A DNA stretch of 64,000 nt from Metridium senile (GCA_949775045.1 OX459102.1:17192660-17256659), one strand, 5' to 3'. Shown: positions 12,560 through 41,079, counted from the first letter of the stretch. The notes: a model not told the origin generated them from the letters alone. Program-made: numbers and translations.

Positions 12560-13340
12560 TTTTTGTGTGGTCCTTGTTCATGTCATCTTGTCCGCCATTT
12601 TGAACGTTAGTTACAAAGGGAGCATGGGAACAAGTATTACCGTGATGGTTTATGGGTCATTTTACACAGGAAACCCAATGATCGAGAAAAGGAAAGAAAA
12701 CAATAAAAACGACCCTGCTTTGAAAAATTGTAACTTTTTTAAACAAGACAAATTTGCCCAGCCGTTTACCTAACATGACTTTGTATCATAAAGGGACATT
12801 TTACTTGTGTTGTTAGTAAAAGTAAGCTGAGCTGCCAAGAACATCACACAGTCGTACCTTAGGCCTAAGGGTTGAAATCAACAAGGCTTTGACAGTTATA
12901 GTAATATTGAACAATAAACTTTACTAATAAAACTTGATTGGCAATTCAATTCATCGTTATTCGCTATACATATATTTCACAAACTTTATTTAACAATATT
13001 TATTGAAACAGATGCAATAGTAGCACAGGTAGCCCAAGCTATGCATTTGTACGTTTTTTAGCAATAGGACGAAATATTTAAAATGCAATAAAAATAAACA
13101 TATCTACCTGTGTGTTGTGTTTTTCTTTACATTCCTGTGAAGTTTCAGGCCATTTGCTTCAATATTGACTGATTTATGGCTGTTGTTCCCCAGCGTCCTA
13201 AGAAGAGGGGAAGGTAGCACACTCGGACGAGTTCGCTCCCCAGGTAGCCTCCAGTAGGACTTTTTCAAACCATACTTACCCCTCCCCTCCTGTAACAAAC
13301 TGCTTTGTACAAATTATATAATTCGTGTCTTACATTTTTT
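12560..13340. other. MED20 5' flank; no gene recognised
   Basis: Short ORFs on both strands here have no recognisable domain and are not continued by splice sites. The MED20 promoter must lie here; I see no clear TATA box. Confidence 0.4.
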
Positions 13341-13354
13341 AACACCGAATCGTT

Positions 13355-13450
13355 ATGGCTTTTCCCTACTCTAGTTTAACCGAAGAACAAAAACACGTAG
13401 TCTCCACAGTAGAAAGCGGACATAATCTCCTGCTTACAGGGAAAGCAGTT
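13355..13450 (+). pseudogene. Orphan first exon of a PIF1-like helicase
   Basis: An ATG opens a frame reading SSLTEEQKHVVSTVESGHN then LLLTGKA, the N-terminal edge of a superfamily 1 (PIF1/RecD-like) helicase domain, stopping exactly inside the Walker A motif, normally GKAGTGKT/S. The DNA after GKA reads GTTTGT, a possible weak donor, so the rest of the motif should lie in a next exon. I find no such exon in the following 2 kb, which instead has CTTTTCATAGG-type repeats. It is either an orphaned exon or a gene whose remaining exons are far away or lost. The helicase assignment rests on about 30 residues. Confidence 0.45.
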
Positions 13451-13570
13451 TGTTTTTCATAATTAGGTTTTCATAGTCTTTTAATATGCTTTTAATAGGC
13501 CGGCTTTTTATAAGGTTTTCATGGGCTTTTCATAATTAGGTTTTCATAGGCTTTTAATAAAGTTTTACCT
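13440..13570 (+). repeat. Short GGTTTTCATAGGCTTTT-type repeats
   Basis: Imperfect copies of TTTTCATAATTAGG and TTTTCATAGGC just after the helicase exon. The same 11-bp sequence forms the large array at 58290-58700. Confidence 0.6.
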
Positions 13571-13909
13571 TTTTCCTGCTCCTATTATCAAACTATCTTT
13601 CTGCGTTTGCGCAAAAATGTCTTCAAAGAAAGAAGAAAAAGAAACATTATTGCTGTTATTTTTTGTGTTGTTTCAATCTGTGCTAGGGGTCGAATTTACC
13701 TATAAAACCACTTCGAGTTATTGTAGTCTAGAGTGTGTACTTCACAAAACGGAAACTCACTTTGGGTTTCACGCGTAGTTCTTTGATATACAGACTTAAT
13801 CAGTATTGTATCCATCAAGGACAGCATAGTGTTGGTGACAAGAACGTGTTGAGGACTCAATAGTAGACACTTTTTCACATTTTCGCCGGCGTTCGAAGTC
13901 ATATCATAA

Positions 13910-14095
13910 AAGATTTGATTTAAATCGCGCGCTCTGATTGGTTGAGAAGCGTTCTCTATAACTCATTATAAAATATTTGATATAAATCGCGCGCTCTGAT
14001 TGGTTGAGAAGCGTTCTCTATAACTCATTATAAAATATTTGATATAAATCGCGCGCTCTGATTGGCTGAGAAGCGTTTTCTACAGCTCAACAGTG
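13910..14095. repeat. 61-bp tandem repeat, 3 copies
   Basis: Unit TTGATATAAATCGCGCGCTC plus TGATTGGTTGAGAAGCG, repeated at about 13927, 13988 and 14049. Each unit carries an inverted CCAAT box (ATTGG). From 14100 to 15700 I see no other gene. Confidence 0.8.
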
Positions 14096-15723
14096 GACGG
14101 AGCGTCGATTTGTTTGATTTTAACTACTGAACATTTTGTCAATCTGAAATAGAAAAATAGTTATAGAGCACTTGGGAATTATAAGAAGACTCGAAAAGCG
14201 CCGTGCTTCTCCTAACGCTTCTCTCGTCTTCTTTAAATTCCCGCGTGCAAAATAACTCGATAGAGCACTACTGCCTAGTTGTTTTTCTTCACTACATCGC
14301 GCAGTTTCTTTGTGGCAACTAATCAGGGCGTGCATTGATTAATAAGCACTGTGTGGTTGCTATATGGGCCTTAGTATGACAATGTATTTAGCCCTCTACA
14401 TTTCTATCGAAAAATTGTAAATAGAAGACTTCTACAGACATTAAAGAGAACACACATATCTTTAAATTGTAAATAGTCGTCGAAAAAACCCGAAGGGAGT
14501 GACTGAGGTTGATAAAGAAAAACTGTAAAGCGCCTTTTTCAAGTGAATTTAAATATGAAATTTTATGGGATTTTTAATCCGGTAATTAAACACAATATTG
14601 AAAAATCATACACAATTTATGTACTTTTATAATCCATCGATTTAGAGAATAATAAACATACAAGTTTTCTATTGAAATATCATGCAACAAAAGGATAAAA
14701 ATAAATATGTACTTTTCATTCTTTAATCTGCTGATTTTAAAATAGAAAACTGCGCCAAAAGAATCAACAATAAAGATCTTGTTTTATCTTTTAATCTGCT
14801 TCAGTGGAAGACATGTCTAAGTCTGTTAGTGATCTATTGTAGATGGAGTAAAGAGCGCGTTCTATTGATTCAATATTGGTGACGCTAGATGAGCCGATCA
14901 CAATAAATGTCTCGCAGTGTGTTTACCTTAAAAGATCAACAATGCTAACAACGACAAAATAATAAAAGGCAAAAACAAGCTGAGAATTGAACAAAGATAT
15001 GCTTATCAAATGGTTTGATGACAAACCATAGGTTGATAAACTGCATGTAAATAATTGAATGACTAAATAAACGCTTTTTCAGAAATACAATTCAATTTTT
15101 GACTTGAGTAATACGAACTGATAGAATCAGAGATGAACCGACTTATCAATCGTGGTTTCAAAAGACCACATCTACTAAGTTTATTACTCTCCCTTTAGTT
15201 TACACTAGAATGTTCTTCACAGATCACACTTAATTGAAAATTACGACTTGACAGAGTTGTCAAAAATCATTTTGTTGAGTAACTAGCTTCAGTCTTCAGT
15301 AATGCCCCCGACAGCTGTGAGATAGAGGGTATGCAAATTTACGTCCAAAATAAAAGACGCAGTTTTATTTGCATTAACATGAATAGGCCCTGAGTAACAA
15401 TCAATTTAAAGAACGATAACAAAATAGCTGGTGTAAGAATTGATAATTAATGGAATATTTTATTTGTTTGTTTGAAAATTATTTCACCCACGGCACTTAA
15501 AGTGAATATAAACATCATTTACCTTTTGGTGAATTTCAAAATATTTGTCGTTATACTATAGATGTTGTCGTTATTTGAAGGAAGAAAGTTTCTTTGCTAA
15601 TGACAATTTTATTTAAAGTTGCAGTAATCTGCTGATGGACAGTTTCTATGACAACTAAAACCATATCGGGAAGCGCCGCCGTATTTGAGCCGTCTATTCA
15701 GGATAGTTTCCGTCAAAGAAAAC

Positions 15724-16764
15724 ATGGCCAGCATCAAGGCAAGGCAGAATGTAAAAACCAGAAAATATCTTGAAGAAGATGAAGTAACTCTTATACTAAA
15801 CGAAGAAAATTCTGTGAAGAACGTTGTGTCTTCTTTGCCGATAGCAGACGAAGTAAAGAAGAGGATTGCCAATGATTCTAATACCAGCCAAGCGTTGAAA
15901 CACCTTAACGACTATAGCAAAGGAGTATGTCAGATTACCGTCAACTCGGCCGAGTCTAACACGTCTTACAGCGGTAGCGGGTTCTACATCGGCGATGGAT
16001 GGGTCGTCACAACTTCAAACGTGGTCCGCAACCGTAACCAAGTCAATAACGCAAGGTTTACGTTCGTTTCTGATCAAGAACCGTTCTCTTTTGAAGCAAG
16101 GGAGCGTAGAGCGTTTGTCTATCGTACACTGCCACCAGGTCGACGACCAGACTATCATAACCGTGACCTTACTGTCATCAAGCTTGGTGTTCAGTACTCT
16201 TTTCGACAAGATGTGGCCGCATGGGAGAAAGACGAGCAAGCTTTATTAGCGAATCGTGCTCCATTCAGCTTTCAAACCTTCTGCAAACAAAGCTATCTAC
16301 CACCTGCGAAAGCATCGCCGCTTGAAAATGATCTTCTTTGTGCGGTTTATTTCCAAACAGGCCAAGATTCGAGGCGTTTTCACATCGGTTTTGACGCGTC
16401 TCGTTCATACAGGGTCCTTGAGCAAGGAATGTGTGATTTCTCTGGTGGTTTCAACGCCGAAGCGTCCGGGTGTCCTGTGTTTGTGCTGAGAAATGGCCAG
16501 TGTTTGTTATTAGGTGTGTTCCTACCTGGCCCATCCTCAAAGCCATGTGGCAGTAAAACATACATCTACAATGGCCAGGCAATCGTTTGGGCGGAAGAGC
16601 TGATGACTCACATTGCTGCTGGAATCAAATCGGTGGATAAGATGTCTAACATAGTATCATACAGCCTCAAGATATCATTTGAAGAAAGGAAGAAACTACT
16701 AAACGAACGAACGGTCTACCAGGCAGCAGAACTAGCACTAATCCACCGAGTACTCATCTTATAA
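15724..16764 (+). CDS. FAM111-like trypsin-fold protein with altered catalytic His
   Basis: A single open frame; the first ATG is at 15724, giving 346 residues (the frame is open further upstream but without an ATG). Residues about 75-310 look like a trypsin-fold peptidase of the cytoplasmic/nuclear FAM111 or HtrA-like kind, not a secreted trypsin: no signal peptide, no disulfide pattern. The strand before the catalytic His reads GWVVTTSNVV where active relatives have a TxxHV pattern, so His is replaced by Asn. The Asp is present in NRDLTVIKL and a Ser in EASGCPVF. It is therefore predicted to be a pseudoprotease or to use unusual chemistry. The N-terminal 70 residues are charged and helical with no known domain. 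Lack of introns in an intron-rich region suggests a retrocopy or an intronless family. Family assignment is moderate. Confidence 0.7.
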   Translation: MASIKARQNVKTRKYLEEDEVTLILNEENSVKNVVSSLPIADEVKKRIANDSNTSQALKHLNDYSKGVCQITVNSAESNTSYSGSGFYIGDGWVVTTSNVVRNRNQVNNARFTFVSDQEPFSFEARERRAFVYRTLPPGRRPDYHNRDLTVIKLGVQYSFRQDVAAWEKDEQALLANRAPFSFQTFCKQSYLPPAKASPLENDLLCAVYFQTGQDSRRFHIGFDASRSYRVLEQGMCDFSGGFNAEASGCPVFVLRNGQCLLLGVFLPGPSSKPCGSKTYIYNGQAIVWAEELMTHIAAGIKSVDKMSNIVSYSLKISFEERKKLLNERTVYQAAELALIHRVLIL

Positions 16765-17042
16765 TCTTCAAAAGTACAACGAAGTTGGAGTTCTCACTGA
16801 AGAGAGATGATTATTTAATCTGTGATTAAGTTCTTTATATAGAACCCGCTATAGGGTTTTGTGAGAGTGATGAAGGAATTAACAAGAACAGTGCTAAACG
16901 ATGGCACATCGCACCAAATTACCGACATTGAACAAATATTATTTTCCTCGATAACTATATTCGGAATGGAATACAAGACAATTTGTTTTGATATTATTTT
17001 GGTCGGTAAAAAGGGACATGATTAATTATTTTAAATAAGAGC

Positions 17043-17048
17043 AATAAA
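17043..17048 (+). terminator. Poly(A) signal of the FAM111-like gene
   Basis: AATAAA about 280 bases after the stop codon. Confidence 0.35.
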
Positions 17049-17499
17049 AGACTATAAATCTCGTAATGTTCTGTCGATTTGCATATTAATCAACTTCCTT
17101 TTTCGCTGTTCTCTCGCCGGCACGGTGAAAAAAAACACCATCTACTTGCAGGAAAACTGTTCAATTTCATAATTTTACTTTCGTTTTTTATTTGTTTTCT
17201 AAAATCACGATATTAAATTGCTTTCATGGGGTTTTGGTTTAGTAGGTAATTGAATATTCCAAACAACTGCCCAATACGACTTTTTTAATTATTAAACATT
17301 TATAATATACACCTTAACTTATTATTCAATATCTCCAAGCGACTCGTTTTCTGTGCAACACGGTGGTAGATTGATAACAAGGGCGGAAACAATGCAAATA
17401 TTAAATGGACACTAAATTTGTATAAAATGTATTTTCCTCCACCGGTTTTTATGGCGTTTCTAGTTGTTATATTTCTAAACAAATTCATTCCCTGAGCCA

Positions 17500-17870
17500 G
17501 CGGCTAACCACAAAAACCTTCAAGACAATAACATTTGAAATTATGAAAAAATTCCAATATTGCATGCAAGGAGCGTACGCCTTAACCCATCGGCACTTAA
17601 ACATAATTTTCTTTTTTTTTTCGCGCGTTTTCTAGATGGTTTAGTAACCCTGGAAAATGATAATTCCTATAAAAGCGGTTCAATCACAAACAACCTTCAA
17701 GACAATAACATTTGAAATTATGAAAAAATTCCAACATTGCATGCAAAGAGTGTACGCCGTTGGCACTTAAACATAATTTTCTCTCCTTTTTCGCGCGTTT
17801 TCTAGATGGTTTAGTAACCCTGGAAAATAATTCCTAAAATTGCGATTAACCACAAAAGACTTGAATACTG
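17500..17870 (+). repeat. Tandem duplication, about 183-bp unit
   Basis: Two copies of a segment with AACCTTCAAGACAATAACAT, CATTGCATGCAA and CGCGCGTTTTCTAGATGG. The surrounding 16.8-19.1 kb interval holds no gene that I can support apart from the dispersed repeats noted. Confidence 0.8.
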
Positions 17871-18184
17871 CCTTTTTTGAATAACAATTACATTCAAACC
17901 GATAGTGTTTTAAAATTCAAACAAAGCTAATATATCAAGACAACGGGTCTTCTCAGACAACCCTGCAGTGCGGAGTTTGATAACATTGAAAACCACAGAA
18001 TACCAAAGTCAAAACAATTCAAATACATGGTTAAAGTGGTCAAGGTTGGCGATTTTTACTAAAATGTGGCACTAAAGTCGACAATTTGTTTGTTAATATT
18101 TGTAAAAAATGCTTCAAAACGTTTTAAATGTTCTTGTTTCCATAACTAAACTGTGTGTAAAGACCCCTTTTACTACGACAAAGG

Positions 18185-18410
18185 GCTAAAGCTTGTAATG
18201 TCAGTAAAGTTAAGTTAACATTTTTTACGGTGTTACAAATTTCATTATATTACTTATCATATATATCCAACACCGACGCAGCCTATACTTCTTTCAAGTA
18301 CTCGCTAGTTTCTATTGTTTACGGTGTTACAAATTTCATTCTATTACCTATCGTTTATATGCAACACCGACGCAGCCTATACTAGTTTACTCGCTAGTTT
18401 CTATTTGTAT
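18185..18410 (+). repeat. Two tandem copies of the GACGCAGCCTATACTAG dispersed repeat
   Basis: Copies at about 18185-18310 and 18315-18410, each with TTACAAATTTCATT, a TTATATNCAACACCGACG segment and ACTCGCTAGTTTCTAT. The first has a degenerate GGGCTAAAGCTTG hairpin. Confidence 0.7.
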
Positions 18411-19117
18411 ATAAAGATCTTGCTGCTGCATGCAGTCAGTTATTATATATATATTTCTACAAAACAATGTATATATATAGCGGATTTGTTCCAGCTTAAA
18501 AATTGAATGAAAGAAATATAAAACAATTACTAAAATATATAGAATACTACAAATTCGGATAAATAAAGCACATAATAGTACTAAAAACATGCAATCAAAC
18601 AAACAACCACGATGCAAAATTAACAATAAGGGGGATTTAGGGGGAGGATTTTAGAGACCAAGATACGTTTTTGTGCAGTTTTTACTTAAAAATCACATTT
18701 TGTCAACATTTTTGTCCAAGATTGTAGTTTGAAACGAAACGTATCAACTAAATAATCCAAGGCAATTTGGAGCAAGCCTTTTAGTCTAGCTGGCTCGGGT
18801 AAGCTTAAAGCCTCTAAGTGGATTGATGTGGGAGTAGATTAATGTTTTTTTTAATACCATTTTTGGTTTATCGGAATTGTAGAAAAGGATTATTAAATTA
18901 ACCCGCAAGCTTAACACACATGCTTGTTTATCATGGCGCATAAAAATGTTCTAATTCATGTTCTAAGAATTCTTTAGAAAATGAATCCGCAACTATTTTG
19001 TGACGTCATATAAATGCGCGCGCTAATTAACCTGATGACGTCACGATGTTGCTATCAGCTATCAAGATGTAAACGTTGCAATGTTCACTTGCATGTAGTG
19101 CATGTATTATCTGGTGA

Positions 19118-22100
19118 ATGTACATGTATTACAGGGTTGTGATTGCATTGATTGTCTGGTGTTGCATTGCATGCAGTGCTTATGGACAGGACAAAGGTAC
19201 GAGTACTCTCGATTCACTGCCAACAAAATTGACAATCTAGTTAACAAACAAACAAACAAACAAACAAACAAACAAACAAACAAACAAACAAACAAACAAA
19301 CAAACAAACAAACAAACAAACAAACAAACAAACAAACAAACAAACAAACAGAAAAGCAAACGAGCGAACAAACAAACAGACAACAACAATTCGCTGTCGA
19401 TGTGTGGTATATGATTTCTTGTTTGTTTTCCTTAGAGAATTCCATCCATATATCTAATTGCCCTAGTCTGTTGTTCGGTGTTGCATATCACAATCAGACG
19501 GCACCCATCATGTGGACTACACCAACAGTAAAAGACCAGATTAAACCAATGACAAGCGTTAAAATCACACCATCAGATATTACTAGCCCACCACATCGGT
19601 TTCCTATTGGTCAGCACGTTGTACGATATACATTTACTAGTAATACGGGAAAAGACAACAACCATTGTGATTTCCATGTCTTCGTTTTTGGTGAGTATAA
19701 AATTCTTGGAATGCAACCACTCCCAGAAGAGCGAATTGAGCAAAAGTACCACCAGTCACGATGTTGGCCCAATCTCCTGGGAATGGTTGCAATGTCTCCA
19801 TTTTCCCTTCTTCCACTTTTATAAACAGGAAGCCCACTGATATCCATTGATCTCTGAAGAGGAGGCTTGCTCAGCCCAATCTCCTGGGAATGGTTGCAAT
19901 GTCTCCATTCTCCCCTCTTCCACTTTCATAAACAGGAAGCCCATGATAGAATACAATAGAATAAAATTTTATTAGAATAGAATTTTATTACAATATTTAC
20001 ATGGCAGTGTACACTGAATTGCGTAAATTTACAATACTAAAATTAACTAATTATAATTAAATGTAAAATATATATTTATATTTATATTAAATTGTATGGT
20101 ATAAATTGCATGTATATATTGCTAACGTGAATTAATATTATAGAAATTATGTATATATGTATGTATACTTAATGGCTTAGGATAAAATTTAAAAAATTGT
20201 ACTCATAGATGGTATAATGATATCCATTGATCTCTGAAGAGGAGGCTTGCTCAGTCCAATCTCCTGGGAATGGTTGCAATGTCTCCATTCTCCCCTCTTC
20301 CACTTTCATAAACAGGAAGCCCACTGATATCCATTGATCTCTGAAGAAGAGGCTTGCTCAGCCCAATCTCCTGGGAATGGTTGCAATGTCTCCATCCTCT
20401 CCCTTCCACTTTCATAAACAGGAAGCCCACTGATATCCATTGATCTCTGAAGAGGAGGCTTGCTCAGCCCAATCTCCTTGGAATGGTTGCAATGTCTCCA
20501 TTCTCTCCTCTTCCACTTTCATAAACAGGAAGCCCACTGATATCCATTGATCTCTGAAGAGGAGGCTTGCTCAGCCCAATCTCCTGGGAATGGTTGCAAT
20601 GTCTCCATTCTCTCCTCTTCCACTTTCATAAACAGGAAGCCCACTGATATCCATTGATCTCTGAAGAGGAGGCTTGCTCAGCCCAATCTCCTGGGAATGG
20701 TTGCAATGTCTCCATTCTCTCCTCTTCCACTTTCATAAACAGGAAGCCCACTGATATCCAATGATCTCTGCGAAGGAGGCTAGTAGCACATAAGAAAGTG
20801 TTTTACGGTCTTGAGTTACTCAGGCTAAAACGTCCGAGTATAAGTTACTCAAAATAACTAATTAAACATCTTTTTTCCGTAGAAAAAGTCCGGATGATCA
20901 AGAAACCTCCAAAGCAAGTCTTCATTCGTACTGGAAAAACTTTCCACTTTTTGTGCCAGGCAACGTCATCACAGGGCGTTCGTTACACGTGGACAAAAAA
21001 CGAAGTTGTGCTAAAACGATCTGATCGTATCCAATGGTCAGAGGTTATCCCTGGACTTATCATCAAAGACACGGTTGAGGAAGACAGCGGAAAGTATGCT
21101 TGTACAGCGTTTGCAGCAAAGAAAGCAAAGAAGCAATCTATTGAGGATACTACAGCGAATACACGGTTTAGTGTGAATAGTAAGTTAAACTACATGAAAT
21201 ACGAAGCTAACTTATCACTCGAACACTGTATTGTCTAGTGACACAAGTAATGAACAGTGCTGTTTACGTCGTTAGGGTACTATAGCAAATACACGGTTTG
21301 GTGTGAATAGTAAGTTAAACTACATGAAATACGAAGCTAACTTATCACTCGAATACTGCATTGTCTTGTGACACAAGTAATGAAAAGTGCTGTTTGCGTC
21401 GTTAAGGTACTATAGCAAATACACGGTTTGGGGGGGGGGGGGGGGGGGGGGGAATACCGCCCATGAAGTTTGTATTCTAACAACTTCGATGTGTTATTCA
21501 GGCGATATCATCTGGTCTGCATGGGATGACTGGAGTGTGTGTGACTGCAGTAAGAAGGGTAGTACAAGGACACGACTAAGATCATGTGTTACACCACAAG
21601 GAGACAGCGCTCTAGGATGTGAAGGCAAAGGTGTTGCGATAGAAAACTGTCAAAGTGCCTGCAATTTGAAAAAGATCGCGGCAAATTCCCTTGCTGAGTC
21701 TCTCAAGAAAGCGTTAAAGGTGAAAAAAACTACAGTCGCGCCAGTAAGCAAGTTTACCGATACTTTTATTGGCAAGGTGGCGATATGGAGCGCTTTGGCT
21801 GTTATTGGTGTTGCCTTCTGCGGTGCTGGCTTCCTTATGATGTAAGTTAGAGCAAAGTAAATAACGTTTAAAGTAGAGCGAAGGCATAGAGCAACTTATT
21901 TGCAAATAGAGGATTCTTGCATACACCCTTGCCGAGAATGTTTGTCACCAGTGGTATAGCAAACAAATTAGTGGCGCAAAGGATCATGGATTAATTCAGA
22001 AACTAAATGTGCATTCGGAACGCCTTTCTTGTTGTTTGATGAGTCAAAACGGTCATTTCTCAATAACAAATTGACAAGTGTAGCAATGTGGCCATGAAAT

Positions 22101-23676
22101 CCCTATGTTCTGATAAAATTTACATAGGTTACCCATATTCCCCTGCGCTACTAGCTTGTAGGCTTTTCACTTCACGGGTGACAACGTTTCTCGGAATGGG
22201 TGTATACATGTAAAAACTTAAGATTTCCGAAAAACCCTAATATAACGGAACCCTCTCTAAACCAGACACTTGGTCCTATCACTGTCCCGTTTCTCCCTTG
22301 GCAAGCATGCATCCTAAGGCATAGGCATGTATCTGTTTTAAAAAGTTGTCGAAGACGAAGGCAAAAGAACATTATAAAAAAGAAATGAATTCGTTTCGAT
22401 CGGTCAATCATCAGAGGTGTCGTTGTATGATTTCTTTGATAATAAACAATACTCAAGATATTACCTATATTCCACTTAATTTTCGCGACACCAAAATTTC
22501 GCGAATTTTTGGATAGCCATGTTTCGCTACACTTTATTTTCGCCATTTCGCTATTTTTGTAAAAACTAAGTCACTTTATTTTGATTTTTTTTGTAGAGGA
22601 TTATTCCATGAGAAAAAACAGAAGGAAAAAGACAGAACGGAAAAAGATAAACTCATAGACGACCTCGAGAAAGCTATCACAAATAACTCTCCTATTAGTG
22701 ACGTTGAAGCCTCTCTCGACGAGGAAGAAGTCGACCGAAAAACATACGAGAGCGCCCCGAACAAACAACGAGGTGTTGCCAATGACTCTCCTGACCCTCA
22801 AAGCAGGTGAGTAAGATTCATAAATACCATAAAATGTACCGGAAACTGATTTTTCAAGTAAACAGATATTTGAATATTTTAGCACTGTCATATGAAAGAA
22901 CCACCTGAAATAGGCATGTTTGAAAGGTTTTGATGCTCTGGCTAAAATACCAAAGAAGTTATGCTTAATGAAAAATGTAGAGATTTGTATGTAGTATTCT
23001 TATAACTTCTTGAAAATTTAATCGTTTTTTCACATACTTTCGAAAGTTATTGTTATGGTTAATAACTATCATGCCGGATAGCTTTCTTTTTCTTTAAAAA
23101 AAAAACATCAATTTTAAAAATTACGATAATTAGTGGCGGCCATTTATGACTGAAGTCGGGCATAATAAGCAACTTTCAAAATGACGTCATTTTACTGTAC
23201 CAGAATCCTTTACGTGTTTCCTTTATTAAGGAGCTTGGGATAACCTTTTTTGTAAATAGTTGAACAGTGGCACTAATCATTTTGAAGAGATAGTATTCAT
23301 TTTCATGCTGGCCTTAGCCTGCGTGGCGGCTCTTGGGAAAGAGGCCTAGGAGAGGGGATTGGGGAGAGAGTATGATTTGTCTCTATTTTTAATGCAAACC
23401 GCCCATTGTAACCATCTTGCAATAGACCTAGTATCCGGCCTCGCGGCCATTTTTACAAGCACAAGCACAAGCAACATCAGTATACGCAGTCTCGGTTGCT
23501 AAACCAGCGCAGTGTAACCGGTTATCAATCAATAAGTATATTTTCTTCCTAGTTCTCTCGGAGAAAGCAGCGCAATGACCAATGAAGAACTAGTAATGGT
23601 ACAAGCTGTTATTGGAAATCAGGATGTTAAAACAGCAGAGATCAAACAAATCGAGGAATGGTCACGTGATGGCTGA
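19118..23676 (+). CDS. Receptor A: signal peptide-HYR-Ig-TSP1-TM type I membrane protein
   Basis: Six exons: 19118-19196, 19436-19690, 20883-21179, 21502-21841, 22597-22806 and 23553-23676, all GT-AG and in phase; 434 residues. Exon 1 encodes a signal peptide (MYMYYRVVIALIVWCC then IACSAYG). It lies in a different frame from the longest ORF there, which runs through the CAAA microsatellite and is a shadow. Exon 2 is a HYR domain (start NCPSLLFGV, end CDFHVFVF). Exon 3 is an Ig domain (Cys in FLCQA, Trp in YTWTK, DSGKYAC). Exon 4 is a TSP1 repeat (WSAWDDWSVCDC, RTRLRSC) followed by one membrane helix (IGKVAIWSALAVIGVAF). Exons 5-6 encode a Lys/Glu-rich cytoplasmic tail with no recognised domain. 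The ectodomain exons are phase 1-1. It is paralogous in core architecture to receptor B, 1.2 kb downstream. Adhesion or recognition is inferred from the domains; no ligand can be named. Confidence 0.85.
19241..19352 (+). repeat. (CAAA)n microsatellite in receptor A intron 1
   Basis: About 28 tetranucleotide units in a 239-bp intron, between the signal-peptide exon and the HYR exon. Confidence 0.95.
19738..20790 (+). repeat. 107-bp minisatellite in receptor A intron 2, interrupted by an AT-rich insertion
   Basis: About seven copies of a unit with CTCCTGGGAATGGTTGCAAT, CTTCCACTTTCATAAACAGG and GATATCCATTGATCTCTGAA. Between copies two and three, 19943-20215 is an AT-rich insert flanked by ATGAT on both sides; it resembles the 3' end of a retroelement in minus orientation. 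Confidence 0.85.
21147..21452 (+). repeat. 129-bp duplication of receptor A Ig-exon end plus donor, ending in a G-tract
   Basis: The segment with ACACGGTTTAGTGTGAATAG, the donor and 90 bp of intron is repeated from 21277 and again partially from 21406, where it runs into about 24 consecutive G. The extra copies keep a potential donor (AATAGTAAGT). Confidence 0.85.
21915..22210. repeat. TIR element, family ACACCCTTTCTGAGAAAG (copy 2)
   Basis: Same ends and interior as 10265-10550, with a longer right part; located in the receptor A intron before the first cytoplasmic exon. Confidence 0.7.
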
Positions 23677-24242
23677 ACTATTGCTAAGGTAACAATGACG
23701 TAAGCTTATGACGTCAGTAGTATCAGTGACGTAATTGTAGTTGTCAAACAACTCGTCGATTTTTCGCGCAACACTAACCCAGAATGCAGTTCGGGGTCGA
23801 TCTGATGTCAACAAACAAGATGGCGGCCGCAATTGGCGCGGCTTGGGAGCTGGGAACGATGTTGCAATTACAGAAATATCGAAAATTTGTCCTGTGTAAC
23901 ATGTTGAATTCGTAGGAATATTGCGCGAAAAAACGGCTCGTGTAACATGTATTAGAAATTGTCAACCCGTATCGCGAAAAATCGTCGCTGAAAATCGTCG
24001 CGTGTAACATCAGCTTAATGTTTTGATCTTTTTCAGATTGCTCAGGCTACGACTCAAAGTGCAAGGAAAGATGGCATATGATCTAAACTACCTTTTTGAC
24101 AGGACATCACTTCCTCTTTATTAACAACAGATCAAGAGTTGAATGTCTAAAGCAAACTAGTGTTTGTAAATTACAGTAACTTGGTATCAAAGAGAGCCCA
24201 GTCGACTCACGTATTCACGACTTAGCAGGGTTTTTTTACTGG

Positions 24243-24248
24243 AATAAA
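24243..24248 (+). terminator. Poly(A) signal of receptor A
   Basis: AATAAA in the 3' region. The UTR may be spliced, since GCTAAG/GTAACA follows the stop and TTTTTCAG/ATTGC occurs at about 24037. Confidence 0.4.
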
Positions 24249-24912
24249 GTGCCATTTAAAACAATAGTATAGCTGCCAATGTTTTTACTGAATAGTGAAA
24301 GGACGTGGGTAGTTCTTTAAAGCAACAAAAGCTATATATACAATCAACTGCGAGGAGGGGGGGGGGGAGTTGTAAATGGTGTTTAGGCCTGGTATTCGAC
24401 ATCCCCTGCAGAATCTCTCTCTGTCGGTTAAAACGATGTTGGTTATGACGCGTAATACATATTAAACCCAATCTCTGATATACCTTTCTCACAAAGAAGC
24501 TAATCATATAAAAATACCCAGCAAGCCTCGCTCTGACTCATGGTGCTTTTGTTTTATTAAGTCAAAATGAGGCTTGCCAGGCATTTGCTAGTCCAGGGCC
24601 GGCTGGACCCAATTTGATAAGATATTACCGCGCGCGTATCTGACATCGTTCGATCAAAAATAAAAGTGGGTCCAGTTCTAGACTATAGGCATTTGCATTT
24701 GATTAGCTGCTGTATGGGAAAATTATATCAAGTGTGACGTAAATGCAAAGTTGTTATGGAGATACAATAACAACCATTGTCAGCATGTTCTTTTTTTATT
24801 TTCATCTCAAGAATCTATTCTAATGGCTAATGATGACGTCATAATATATCTACTGTCATGACGTCATCATCAATGAGCCGTTGTTATCGGGGCTTGTGAA
24901 ATGTCTTGAACA

Positions 24913-41079
<16,167 letters not shown>

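Noticed and set aside
13104..13298. 64-residue minus-strand ORF
   Set aside because: No domain, no splice continuity; a chance ORF.
19102..19824. 240-residue ORF with a long Lys-Gln-Thr-Asn repeat
   Set aside because: It is the CAAA microsatellite read between two real exons; the signal-peptide frame and splice phases support a spliced model instead.
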